Below, piece after piece: positions 1 to 5,867 of a stretch of 7,321 nucleotides of DNA (the stretch's first letter is position 1; each line of letters starts with the position of its first letter). The notes under the pieces are model-generated. The model saw nothing but the letters and a program-made list of their open reading frames with translations. It did no database searches and had not been told where the DNA came from. The position numbers were made by a program, and so were the translations under genes. Source of the stretch: Thermoprotei archaeon (GTDB lineage Archaea; Thermoproteota; Thermoprotei_A; Sulfolobales; Ignisphaeraceae); the NCBI GenBank assembly GCA_003661905.1, contig QMXA01000045.1, positions 1-7,321 on the forward strand, read 5' to 3'.

Positions 1-23
1 AAATTAACTTAATTTGAAATAGA

Positions 24-40
24 AGAAGCTTTTAGCTTCT
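24..40. repeat. Short perfect hairpin downstream of the AOR gene
   Basis: A perfect inverted repeat, AGAAGCT-TTT-AGCTTCT, has a 7 bp stem and a 3-base loop. Read on the minus strand it lies about 100 bases beyond the AOR stop codon and is followed by a moderately U-rich stretch. It could mark the 3' end of the AOR transcript, but there is no long T-run, and archaeal termination depends more on T-tracts than on hairpins. The dyad is seen directly; its role is a guess. Confidence 0.25.
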
Positions 41-58
41 GGAAGCATTAACTTATTG

Positions 59-118
59 AGCCGATGAAGATGCTCTGCCGCAGCTAAGAATAATGCTGAG
101 AGAATCCCCAACTGAGGT
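59..118 (+). ncRNA. Possible C/D-box guide sRNA
   Basis: A locally GC-richer stretch in an AT-rich spacer has the order of elements of an archaeal C/D sRNA: a C-like box CCGATGA (61-67), a 16-base guide (68-83), a D'-like box CTAA (84-87), a 5-base spacer, a C'-like box ATGCTGA (93-99, one mismatch to RTGATGA), a guide of exactly 12 bases (100-111) and a perfect D box CTGA (112-115). The flanks AGCC (59-62) and GGTT (116-119) could form a short closing stem. A 12-base D guide is typical of archaea. Against it, the C box departs from consensus at two positions and the D' box at one. The strand is set by box order. Targets were not identified; the complement of the D' guide contains GGCAGAGC, which resembles the 3' side of tRNA D-arms. 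Confidence 0.27.
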
Positions 119-142
119 TATAGTGAGGGTCTTAATCAAAAA

Positions 143-1993
143 CTACTCTTTGAGCTTTATGAATTTCTCAAGCTCAGTTAGTTCTTTACTTAATCCAAGA
201 GTTCTCATTGTGCTTTTCCTAGGTATACCTCTTTCATCCCAACCCCTAACTTCGTAGTACCATTGAAGCATTTTATCATATGTATTTAGATATAATTTAG
301 CACCTTTTAATGGTCCTTTAGTTAGAGGATCTTCAAACCATTTTCTAGGCACGTAATCCATGTATTTGCTCCATTCAGTTCCTGCAGCAACATATTCTCT
401 GATCCAGAAGGCTCTCATTAATGTATAGATCCTTTTTGCAATTTCATACAATTCTTCCATGGTGAAGTGGACTCCTGTTATGGCCTTAAGATGATTAGAA
501 TACTTCTCAACAGGGTATCCTAGCTCTATCCATGGCAATCTACAAGTCGTTAAAGACTCAAATAAACCTCCTCTTATATTTTGCATTAAAACTAATTTTT
601 CAACTCCTTCTCTACTAACAACATTCTTACCTTCTTGAATCATCTTTATCTCCCATGATATAAACCAGGCATCCTTATGATGAGCTCCTATAGGTGAAGT
701 GCCATATGCTAATGCCATACCTACATATGCATGACAATCATACGCTGAGATTTCTAGACCTTTAACTTGCATAGCGAACTTCTCTGAATTCTTACCTATT
801 TTCCTAGATGCTTCTCTAGATCCTTCAGCTAGTAAGTTTCCTAAACCATCTCTTCTAGCTATTCTTAAAGCAAGGTCGTATGCTGCTTTGAAATCTCCCC
901 ACTCAATTCTCTCATCTATTAATTTCTTATCTGAAGCTTCCATAGCAAATGCTAATACTCCACCTAAACTTATAGTATCCATACCCATTTCATCTGCTAA
1001 TCTATTGAGCCTAGCTGCTTTGCATATGTGATCCATACCTATGTTTGAACCTAACATAGCTATATTCTCGTAATCAACTTCTACCTCTATTTCATTGGCC
1101 TTCATTATGTTTCCACACGGCATATTACAATATGGACATCCTTTTTGTCTAATTTTGAATTTTTCCATTTCATCACCACTTATTTTATCTGCAAATTCAT
1201 AGATACCTTCGCTAAAGTTGTGAGAAGGTAAACAACTATTCTTATTAGCCCATACAACGGTCGCCATAGTACCTTGTCTAAGCCACATATTATATCCAGG
1301 TGATGATTTTATCTGTGAGTACCCCTCTGCTAAAAGTTCCTGGGTAATTTTAGGATCATGTATTGGAATTTCTCTAGTTCCATGTATAGCTATGGCCTTA
1401 AGATTTTTAGAGCCCATAACAGCTCCCATACCAGGTCTTCCAGCAGATCTTCCAAGTTCTGATATTACTGTTGAGAATTTTACTAAATTCTCACCAGCAG
1501 GTCCTATTGTGAGTATGGAGAATTCTCTGCCTAATTCTTCTTTCAGTTTTTTCTCGACATCATCTGTTTTCAATCCCCATAGATGTTCAGCATTTCTTAT
1601 TTCGATTTTATTATCTTCTATCACTATGTAGCTAGGTTTGTTAGCTTTACCAGTAATTACTACGACATCATATCCAGCTTTCTTTAACTCAACAGAAGCT
1701 CTACAACCAATGTTTCCATCCCCATATCCTCCTGTCAGTGGTGATTTAGATGCTATAACAAGCTTTCCACTACTAGGTACTGGAGTTGCTGTTAAAGGAC
1801 CTGAAGCTACTATGAATAAGTTCTTTGGTGATAGAGGACTTGTTCCTGGTTCCAAATAATCCCACAGAATTTTTATTGCGAAACCTCTACCACCAAGCCA
1901 TTTCTTAGCAAAATTGCCATCGAACTCTATGACTTTACTTGAGTTTCTTGTTAAATCAATCCATAGTATTTTACCAATCCAACCATAAGGCAT
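143..1993 (-). CDS. Aldehyde ferredoxin oxidoreductase family tungstoenzyme
   Basis: Intact 616-residue member of the AOR family, close to the roughly 605 residues of Pyrococcus AOR. Family members oxidise aldehydes to carboxylic acids in the cytoplasm, passing electrons to ferredoxin through a tungsten-bispterin centre and one [4Fe-4S] cluster. Visible features are the N-terminal domain with GGRG (34-37) and a GPLTAT..P.SGK stretch (65-77), cluster cysteines C286, C289, C293 and distal C484, the first pterin motif DEMGMD (334-339), a D-Y-E-N segment with E309 where the family has its active-site Glu, H438/H439 near the family's active-site His, and a C-terminal YYEVRGWDERGIP block (579-591). 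The second pterin motif before C484 is E-S-L-T-T-C, with Glu where Asp is usual. The ATG follows an AGGTGA site by seven bases. It appears monocistronic. AOR, GAPOR, FOR and WOR-type substrates cannot be told apart, so no gene symbol is given. Confidence 0.93.
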   Translation of the reverse strand: MPYGWIGKILWIDLTRNSSKVIEFDGNFAKKWLGGRGFAIKILWDYLEPGTSPLSPKNLFIVASGPLTATPVPSSGKLVIASKSPLTGGYGDGNIGCRASVELKKAGYDVVVITGKANKPSYIVIEDNKIEIRNAEHLWGLKTDDVEKKLKEELGREFSILTIGPAGENLVKFSTVISELGRSAGRPGMGAVMGSKNLKAIAIHGTREIPIHDPKITQELLAEGYSQIKSSPGYNMWLRQGTMATVVWANKNSCLPSHNFSEGIYEFADKISGDEMEKFKIRQKGCPYCNMPCGNIMKANEIEVEVDYENIAMLGSNIGMDHICKAARLNRLADEMGMDTISLGGVLAFAMEASDKKLIDERIEWGDFKAAYDLALRIARRDGLGNLLAEGSREASRKIGKNSEKFAMQVKGLEISAYDCHAYVGMALAYGTSPIGAHHKDAWFISWEIKMIQEGKNVVSREGVEKLVLMQNIRGGLFESLTTCRLPWIELGYPVEKYSNHLKAITGVHFTMEELYEIAKRIYTLMRAFWIREYVAAGTEWSKYMDYVPRKWFEDPLTKGPLKGAKLYLNTYDKMLQWYYEVRGWDERGIPRKSTMRTLGLSKELTELEKFIKLKE

Positions 1994-2000
1994 TATAGAG

Positions 2001-2006
2001 TCACCT
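2001..2006 (-). promoter_or_regulatory. Shine-Dalgarno site of the AOR gene
   Basis: Read on the minus strand, AGGTGA lies seven bases before the ATG. It matches the archaeal anti-SD core and supports the chosen AOR start. Confidence 0.6.
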
Positions 2007-2027
2007 TTTAGTGTTAAGTAGAGTTCA

Positions 2028-2042
2028 ATATTAAGCTAAACG
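2028..2042 (-). promoter_or_regulatory. Possible TATA region of the AOR gene
   Basis: The minus strand reads GTTTAGCTTAATAT here, an A/T-rich patch about 35 to 50 bases before the AOR start. Taking TTTAG as the TATA core puts the transcript start just ahead of the AGGTGA site, giving a leader of under 20 bases. No strong BRE is visible, so this is a weak call. Confidence 0.25.
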
Positions 2043-2100
2043 GTGTTGCATACTTGGATTTACTATCACATCTTGAAATTCCTGAATTTGCCATTTATGG

Positions 2101-2116
2101 AAATACTTATGTATTT
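2101..2116. repeat. Perfect 6-4-6 dyad upstream of the AOR gene
   Basis: AAATAC-TTAT-GTATTT is a perfect inverted repeat in the spacer between the Sm-like and AOR genes, immediately beside a second small dyad, CCAT-TT-ATGG (2091-2100). Its inner core TAC-N4-GTA is shared with the dyad at 2660-2677. It may be a regulator site or a hairpin in the 3' region of the Sm-like transcript. In AT-rich DNA, chance is a real alternative. Confidence 0.25.
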
Positions 2117-2130
2117 AACTCTAAGCCGAC

Positions 2131-2155
2131 ATAATGATTCTTAATGCCCTTAATG
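2131..2155. repeat. Three short TAATG iterations
   Basis: ATAATG, TTAATG and TTAATG begin at 2131, 2141 and 2150, close to one DNA turn apart; the last two extend to TTAATGNCC. They lie just beyond the stop of the Sm-like gene. They might be iterated half-sites for a DNA-binding protein, but they are short and could be chance. Apart from these, the dyads and the AOR leader, nothing else is seen in the 1994-2181 spacer, and no T-tract terminator is visible for the Sm-like gene. Confidence 0.15.
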
Positions 2156-2181
2156 ACCATAGGTTATGTTCCATACCTACT

Positions 2182-2592
2182 TTACTTCAAAATCTTTATG
2201 TACGATATTGATGCTTTAGGTACTATGTAGCCCTTATCAGATATTTGGATACCTAGTTCGTATCTAGAAATCTTCATTAATCTTCCATTAATTCTTGATC
2301 CGTTTATCAATGTGAGCTCTACATTTACCCCTATGAAATCTTCATTGAGTATGTGATTAGAGATCTCTCTTTCACTTATGCTCATTCCATGTAGGTCCAT
2401 TGCTTGAACTATTACATAGAGTATTGCATGCTTAAATACTATTGTAGGTATGTCTTCGACCAGCATTCCTATTTCATAAGTTGATATTTCATCAATAACA
2501 CCACTCAATTTAGAACCATCAATTGTATGTATTTCCACATTTCTGCCTTCGAATCTTTGATCAAGTATTGATGATATTTCTCTGCGTCTCAT
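2182..2592 (-). CDS. Tandem Hfq/Sm-like domain protein
   Basis: A 136-residue protein consisting almost entirely of two copies of an Sm/LSm-like fold. Residues 10-62 and 82-134 align without gaps at a constant offset of 72, with about 21 identities in 53 positions: the shared pattern is L...F.G.NVE...I.GS...G....IS.YE.G....D...IV.K..I.Y. Each repeat looks like an Sm1 strand region with the conserved Gly (G26, G98) followed by an Sm2-like strand; the first copy has VFKHAI (52-57), close to the YKHAI motif of bacterial Hfq, and the second has VPKASI (124-129). Sm-fold proteins form hexa- or heptameric rings that bind U- or A-rich RNA, so RNA binding is likely but inferred; three such chains could make a pseudo-hexamer. 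The start is an ATG six bases after GAGGAG. It is divergent from the winged-helix gene. Family certainty is good, function unknown. Confidence 0.82.
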   Translation of the reverse strand: MRRREISSILDQRFEGRNVEIHTIDGSKLSGVIDEISTYEIGMLVEDIPTIVFKHAILYVIVQAMDLHGMSISEREISNHILNEDFIGVNVELTLINGSRINGRLMKISRYELGIQISDKGYIVPKASISYIKILK

Positions 2593-2598
2593 AACCTA

Positions 2599-2604
2599 CT
2601 CCTC
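2599..2604 (-). promoter_or_regulatory. Shine-Dalgarno site of the Sm-like gene
   Basis: GAGGAG on the minus strand lies six bases before the ATG at 2592 and fixes the start of the tandem Sm-like protein. Confidence 0.55.
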
Positions 2605-2625
2605 ATTATGTATTATACGTATAGC

Positions 2626-2633
2626 TAAAATTT
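2626..2633 (-). promoter_or_regulatory. Possible TATA box of the Sm-like gene
   Basis: The minus strand reads AAATTTTA here, centred about 25 bases before the GAGGAG site. A transcript starting at the usual crenarchaeal distance would begin just ahead of that site, giving a short leader. Only position and composition support this. Confidence 0.3.
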
Positions 2634-2659
2634 GAACTTGACCTTATCATAACGCTGGA

Positions 2660-2677
2660 TTATTACTAGGGTAATAA
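2660..2677. promoter_or_regulatory. Candidate operator: perfect 7-4-7 dyad
   Basis: TTATTAC-TAGG-GTAATAA is a perfect inverted repeat of 18 bp in the 129 bp divergent spacer. It sits between the two proposed TATA boxes, about 27 bp from the minus-strand one and 5 bp upstream of the plus-strand one, where a bound dimer could block TFB/TBP access. The neighbouring plus-strand gene encodes a winged-helix-like protein, so autoregulation is conceivable. The dyad is seen; the regulatory role is inferred. Confidence 0.35.
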
Positions 2678-2681
2678 CTAC

Positions 2682-2688
2682 ATTTAAG
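2682..2688 (+). promoter_or_regulatory. Possible TATA box of the winged-helix/MTHFS operon
   Basis: ATTTAAG is centred about 26 bases before position 2711, where a GAGGG site begins ahead of the TTG start at 2722. The geometry gives a leader of about ten bases. Moderate match to the crenarchaeal TATA consensus. Confidence 0.3.
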
Positions 2689-2721
2689 GGAGAAGCGTGG
2701 AAAATCTCGTGAGGGTTACTC

Positions 2722-3195
2722 TTGAACTTTCCCAATGAGGGATTTACAACCTCTCTTATCAGTGTTCGAGATGAAGATTCAGATATCGAAATAATTCTTC
2801 TTAGTCGTGATGAAAATCCAGAAATTGCTAATGGCATCTTAAGAGTTGTGGAGTCTTTGAAAGTCGCGCATTGGCGTGAAATCTCTACTATAATAAAGAA
2901 GCACTATACTGTTAGTTTCGAAAGGTTATTTAAGATAATGCAGGATCTTATCCGGTCAGGTGATATTATCGAACTTCCCTGCAGATTCTTTACAACTCCT
3001 AATTATCTCATGAAGATTATTTCAAGTAATTCTCCTAAAGAATTAGCTGAGTTCATAAAAATGATTCAAAGAAAAACAAGAGATCTTGATCTCACACGAT
3101 GTAGTCCCTCACTTGTTAGCCCTGTCAATTTTGTTAAGATAAAGATAGAGAAAGGAAGTAGTGATAAAAGAGCATTAGTACAGATATTAAAATGA
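2722..3195 (+). CDS. Winged-helix-like hypothetical protein
   Basis: A 157-residue protein of no family I recognise. The centre looks like a winged helix-turn-helix: predicted helices around 37-48, 50-61 and 65-80, then a beta wing at about 81-93 (DIIELPCRFF). The N-terminus (about 10-30) is acidic with a short hydrophobic strand, and the C-terminal third is basic. A DNA- or RNA-binding role is possible, and some small winged-helix proteins serve only as protein contacts. The TTG start is favoured because an in-frame TGA lies at 2710-2712, a GAGGG site (2711-2715) sits six bases before the TTG, and the next in-frame ATG is at residue 73. It ends nine bases before the MTHFS-like gene, so the two are probably co-transcribed. 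The gene looks real from length, spacing and structure; the function is open. Confidence 0.65.
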   Translation: MNFPNEGFTTSLISVRDEDSDIEIILLSRDENPEIANGILRVVESLKVAHWREISTIIKKHYTVSFERLFKIMQDLIRSGDIIELPCRFFTTPNYLMKIISSNSPKELAEFIKMIQRKTRDLDLTRCSPSLVSPVNFVKIKIEKGSSDKRALVQILK

Positions 3196-3204
3196 TGTTA
3201 AGAA

Positions 3205-3951
3205 ATGGATGTTAAGAGGATCAAGAATAGTATAAGGAGAAGAATATGGTCTGAGATGGAGAGAAAAGGAGTAGCTAGATTTCCAACTCCACTAACTCAT
3301 AGAATACCTAATTTTCAAGGAGCTGAAGAGGCTGCAAGTAGACTTGCTCAGATGGATATATTCAAAAGAGCGAAGGTAGTAAAGGTAAATCCTGATGCAC
3401 CACAAATACCTGTTCGTAAACTAGTATTAATGAGTAGCAAAATACTCATAATGCCAACTCCTAGATTACGTCAAGGCTTTCTATTACTCGATCCTAGCAC
3501 TATACCCAAGTACTTAATACCAAGAGCCGCAACTATAAAGGGTGCTTTTATATTTGGAAAATGCGTTAAGCCATGGGATTTACCAATCATAGATTTAGTA
3601 GTTATTGGGTCAGTTGCTGTGAATGTTAACGGTATTAGGATCGGAAAGGGAGGGGGATATGCTGAACTTGAATACGCCATTCTCAGAGAATTCAATAAAG
3701 TTAATGATCTAACACCTATAGTTACAACAGTTCATGATATGCAAATAATTGATTCTGAAATACCTAGAGAACCCCATGATCTTGTAGTTGATTACATAGT
3801 TACACCAACAAGGATTATAGAAGTGAATAGAAAAGCCTCAAGACCTAGAGGGATTATTTGGAGCATAATAACACCTAACAAACTTCGGGAAATACCTATA
3901 CTTAAAGAAATAGCGGATAGAAAGGGAGTGAGACTGAAATTTCTTCAATAA
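3205..3951 (+). CDS. 5-formyltetrahydrofolate cyclo-ligase-like (MTHFS family) protein
   Basis: A 248-residue member of the MTHFS family (COG0212), in the archaeal form that resembles eukaryotic MTHFSD without its RNA-binding domain. True cyclo-ligases use ATP to turn 5-formyl-tetrahydrofolate into 5,10-methenyl-tetrahydrofolate. Characteristic segments are the N-terminal K.SIRRRIWSEMERKGVARFP region (7-27), IPNFQGAEEAA (34-44), MPTPRLRQGFLLLDP (83-97), the Gly-rich GKGGGYAELE (147-156) matching the nucleotide/substrate loop, and HDLVVDYIVTPTRII (191-205). Crenarchaea often use modified pterins in place of folate, so the physiological substrate is uncertain, and some relatives have been tied to other roles such as thiamine metabolism. 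It follows the winged-helix gene by nine bases with a poor ribosome site, suggesting translational coupling. Family confident; reaction not. Confidence 0.85.
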   Translation: MDVKRIKNSIRRRIWSEMERKGVARFPTPLTHRIPNFQGAEEAASRLAQMDIFKRAKVVKVNPDAPQIPVRKLVLMSSKILIMPTPRLRQGFLLLDPSTIPKYLIPRAATIKGAFIFGKCVKPWDLPIIDLVVIGSVAVNVNGIRIGKGGGYAELEYAILREFNKVNDLTPIVTTVHDMQIIDSEIPREPHDLVVDYIVTPTRIIEVNRKASRPRGIIWSIITPNKLREIPILKEIADRKGVRLKFLQ

Positions 3952-3965
3952 CTTCCTTGGGAAAG

Positions 3966-3973
3966 TTTTTTAG
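3966..3973 (+). terminator. T6 tract after the MTHFS-like gene
   Basis: Six consecutive T residues (3966-3971) begin 15 bases after the MTHFS-like stop codon, enough for archaeal intrinsic termination. The same patch, preceded by purine-rich GAAAG, also resembles a BRE plus TATA box; used that way it would place a transcript start near 3995, just ahead of the cysS ribosome site. The sequence cannot decide between the two, and both may hold. Confidence 0.35.
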
Positions 3974-3997
3974 CTCTTCACTTATATTTACCACGCT

Positions 3998-4006
3998 GGA
4001 GGCGAT
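3998..4006 (+). promoter_or_regulatory. Extended Shine-Dalgarno site of cysS
   Basis: GGAGGCGAT differs at one position from GGAGGTGAT, the full complement of a typical archaeal 16S rRNA tail. It ends eight bases before the GTG at 4015 and supports that start. An ATG directly followed by TAA (4005-4010) overlaps its 3' end and is too close to be a normal start. Confidence 0.6.
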
Positions 4007-4014
4007 GTAAATTT

Positions 4015-5442
4015 GTGTTGCTGCTCTACAATACATTAACAAGAAGTATTGAGAAATTTGAGCCCTGGGAACCGGAACTTGTTAGAATATACTTCTGTGG
4101 ACCTACAGTATATGACTATAGTCATTTAGGACATGCAAGAGCATATGTAGCTATAGACATTATAAAAAGATATCTAAAATTCAAAGGCTATGATGTTATT
4201 CATGTACAGAACATAACAGATATCGATGATAAAATAATTAAAAGATCTCAAGAAGAAGGAAGAGATTGGAAAGAAATTGCTGATTATTATACCAAAGATT
4301 ACTTAGAGATGATTCAAAAACTAAATATTCACATAGATCTACATCCAAGAGTAACAGAACATATAAGAGATATTATAGAGTTCATAGAAAAGCTCATAGA
4401 GAAAGGCCATGCATATATTGCTCCAAGCGGCTCCGTATACTTCGATGTAACTACGTATAAAGATTATGGTAGATTATCTGGAAGATTAAGTGCAGAAGAA
4501 TGGAGACAGGAGGTAGAATTCCTACAAGAGAAGAGACATCCATTTGATTTCGCACTGTGGAAAGCTGCTAAACCAGGTGAGCCTTACTGGAAAGCTCCTT
4601 GGGGTTATGGAAGACCTGGTTGGCATATAGAATGCTCAGTAATGAGCTCGAAGTACTTGGGATCTCGAATAGATATACATGGTGGTGGCCAAGATCTAAT
4701 ATTTCCACACCATGAAAATGAAAGAGCACAAAGTGAAGCCTACTTCGATAAAAGTCCTTGGGTTAAGTATTGGTTACATGTAGGTTTATTAACATTTGAG
4801 AAAGAGAAAATGAGCAAGAGTCTAGGTAATATAGTAATACTTAAAGAAGCTCTTAAGAGATGGAGACCAGAGGCAATAAGACTATGGGTCTTTAGCGCTC
4901 ACTACAGATCTCAACTTGAATTCTCTGAGAAAAGTATTGAACAAGCTAATGCCCTATATTTAAGACTAGTTAGAACACTCGAGACATTAAGAAGCCTTCT
5001 GAAAGAAGTAGAGCCCACAACAAGTTTAAGTGGTAAGGATATTGCAATTCTCAATGAAATATCAGATATAAATCAAAAGTTTAGAGAGGCTATGGACCAT
5101 GACTTCAACACTCCTGAAGCACTTAGTCAAGTATATAGATTAACCACTTTAGTATTTAGAGATATTGAACCAAGACCAAGTCATGCAACAGTTCTAAGAG
5201 CATACATAACTCTTAAGAATTTCAATGAAGTATTAGGAGTCCTAGATAAGCATTTCGAAAAAGCTAGAGAATTCGAAGAAGATATAATAGAGAAGCTTAT
5301 AGATATAGTAATTAAGGTTCGACATGAATTAAGACTAAAGAAGGAGTACAGCCTCGCTGATTGGATAAGAGCACAGCTATTAGAACTAGGTATAAGGCTA
5401 ATGGATAGTAAGGAGGGTACAAAGTGGATTATTGAGAAATAG
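4015..5442 (+). CDS. cysS: Cysteinyl-tRNA synthetase
   Basis: Full-length 475-residue class I aminoacyl-tRNA synthetase that charges tRNA-Cys with cysteine using ATP in the cytoplasm. The sequence shows the N-terminal Rossmann catalytic domain with FCGPTVYDYSHLGHARAY (27-44), which includes the HIGH-type motif HLGH (37-40), the zinc ligands C28, C207, H232 and E236 in their expected contexts (GWHIECS, FPHHENE), the KMSKS motif at 265-269, an anticodon-binding helical bundle after about 300, and the C-terminal DWIRAQLLELGI block (449-460). Length matches bacterial and archaeal CysRS. It starts with GTG after an extended ribosome site. The gene lies 63 bases after the MTHFS-like gene and 71 before the next cluster, so it may be its own unit or part of a longer transcript. 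No missing residue or frameshift was seen. Confidence 0.97.
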   Translation: MLLLYNTLTRSIEKFEPWEPELVRIYFCGPTVYDYSHLGHARAYVAIDIIKRYLKFKGYDVIHVQNITDIDDKIIKRSQEEGRDWKEIADYYTKDYLEMIQKLNIHIDLHPRVTEHIRDIIEFIEKLIEKGHAYIAPSGSVYFDVTTYKDYGRLSGRLSAEEWRQEVEFLQEKRHPFDFALWKAAKPGEPYWKAPWGYGRPGWHIECSVMSSKYLGSRIDIHGGGQDLIFPHHENERAQSEAYFDKSPWVKYWLHVGLLTFEKEKMSKSLGNIVILKEALKRWRPEAIRLWVFSAHYRSQLEFSEKSIEQANALYLRLVRTLETLRSLLKEVEPTTSLSGKDIAILNEISDINQKFREAMDHDFNTPEALSQVYRLTTLVFRDIEPRPSHATVLRAYITLKNFNEVLGVLDKHFEKAREFEEDIIEKLIDIVIKVRHELRLKKEYSLADWIRAQLLELGIRLMDSKEGTKWIIEK

Positions 5443-5513
5443 GAAGCAATGGATAGCGTTAATAAGGGTAAGAGCTAATTAGTCTTCTTCTAACAAACTA
5501 AAGGTGCTAATTT

Positions 5514-5867
5514 GTGACAAAAGATAAAGGAATATCAGCTTGTGCAATAATAATGATGCCTAATCCAGAGAACATTGAAAGAGGATTTAAGAGACTCCTT
5601 AACTATGCACTTGAAAATAAAGTCACTAAATTAGTTATTTTCCTCTATGCACCTTGGTCCTATGCGGAATGGATTCCCTCTATGAGAGAGGGCATTAGCC
5701 AAAATCTTCATATTACCTTAATAATCAATTCCTATTCTGATAAAACATTAGTTATTAAAAATGCAGAGAGGTGTGAGTATAGCAAGCTTATAGTAGTTAC
5801 AAGTGGGGAGTCCATGGAGAGTATAAGAATAAAGCATAAAAATGTAGAGGTACTTGAAATTGAGTAA
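5514..5867 (+). CDS. Small alpha/beta hypothetical protein
   Basis: A 117-residue protein I do not recognise. The pattern suggests a small Rossmann-like alternating fold: strands near 8-15, 38-45, 65-72, 90-96 and 111-116, with helices near 18-35, 50-62 and 77-88. There is no signal peptide or membrane helix, and no P-loop or USP-type ATP-binding Gly motif. The segment APWSYAEW (46-53) between the second strand and second helix is the likeliest functional loop. The GTG start is supported by AGGTG (5502-5506) seven bases upstream. It is the first gene of a tight run: the zinc-finger gene begins inside its 3' end, which indicates co-translation. It may need the zinc-finger protein as a partner; this is inference from overlap only. 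Confidence 0.62.
   Translation: MTKDKGISACAIIMMPNPENIERGFKRLLNYALENKVTKLVIFLYAPWSYAEWIPSMREGISQNLHITLIINSYSDKTLVIKNAERCEYSKLIVVTSGESMESIRIKHKNVEVLEIE
5847..5851 (+). promoter_or_regulatory. Ribosome site that decides the zinc-finger gene start
   Basis: GAGGT lies inside the end of the upstream gene. It is eight bases before a TTG at 5860, only two before the in-frame TTG at 5854, and 26 before the in-frame ATG at 5878. The spacing favours 5860. Confidence 0.4.

Noticed and set aside
45..96. tRNA fragment on the minus strand: the complement has TTAGCTGCGGCAGAGC and ends pairing GCATTA/TAATGC
   Set aside because: Only about 52 bases lie between the paired ends, and there is no T-arm GTTCRA motif or proper anticodon arm, so it cannot be a tRNA.
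60..230. Plus-strand open frame starting near 60 that reads into the AOR gene from the other side
   Set aside because: It lacks a start codon and ribosome site near its beginning, overlaps the strongly supported AOR gene, and its hydrophobic run has no recognisable family.
1392..1859. Plus-strand open frames inside the AOR gene
   Set aside because: They are antisense to a well-conserved gene, lack ribosome sites, and their protein sequences show no recognisable features.
2625..2837. Minus-strand open frame across the divergent promoter region
   Set aside because: It overlaps the winged-helix gene and the promoter region and has no support from composition or spacing.
3471..3695. Minus-strand open frame inside the MTHFS-like gene
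   Set aside because: Antisense shadow of a conserved coding frame.
3951..3968. Hairpin before the T6 tract
   Set aside because: ACTTCC and GGGAAAGT pair only with a bulge and too small a loop, so only the T-tract itself was kept as evidence.
5449..5478. Nine-codon ATG frame between cysS and the next gene
   Set aside because: It is too short, has no convincing ribosome site, and no leader-peptide logic such as repeated codons.
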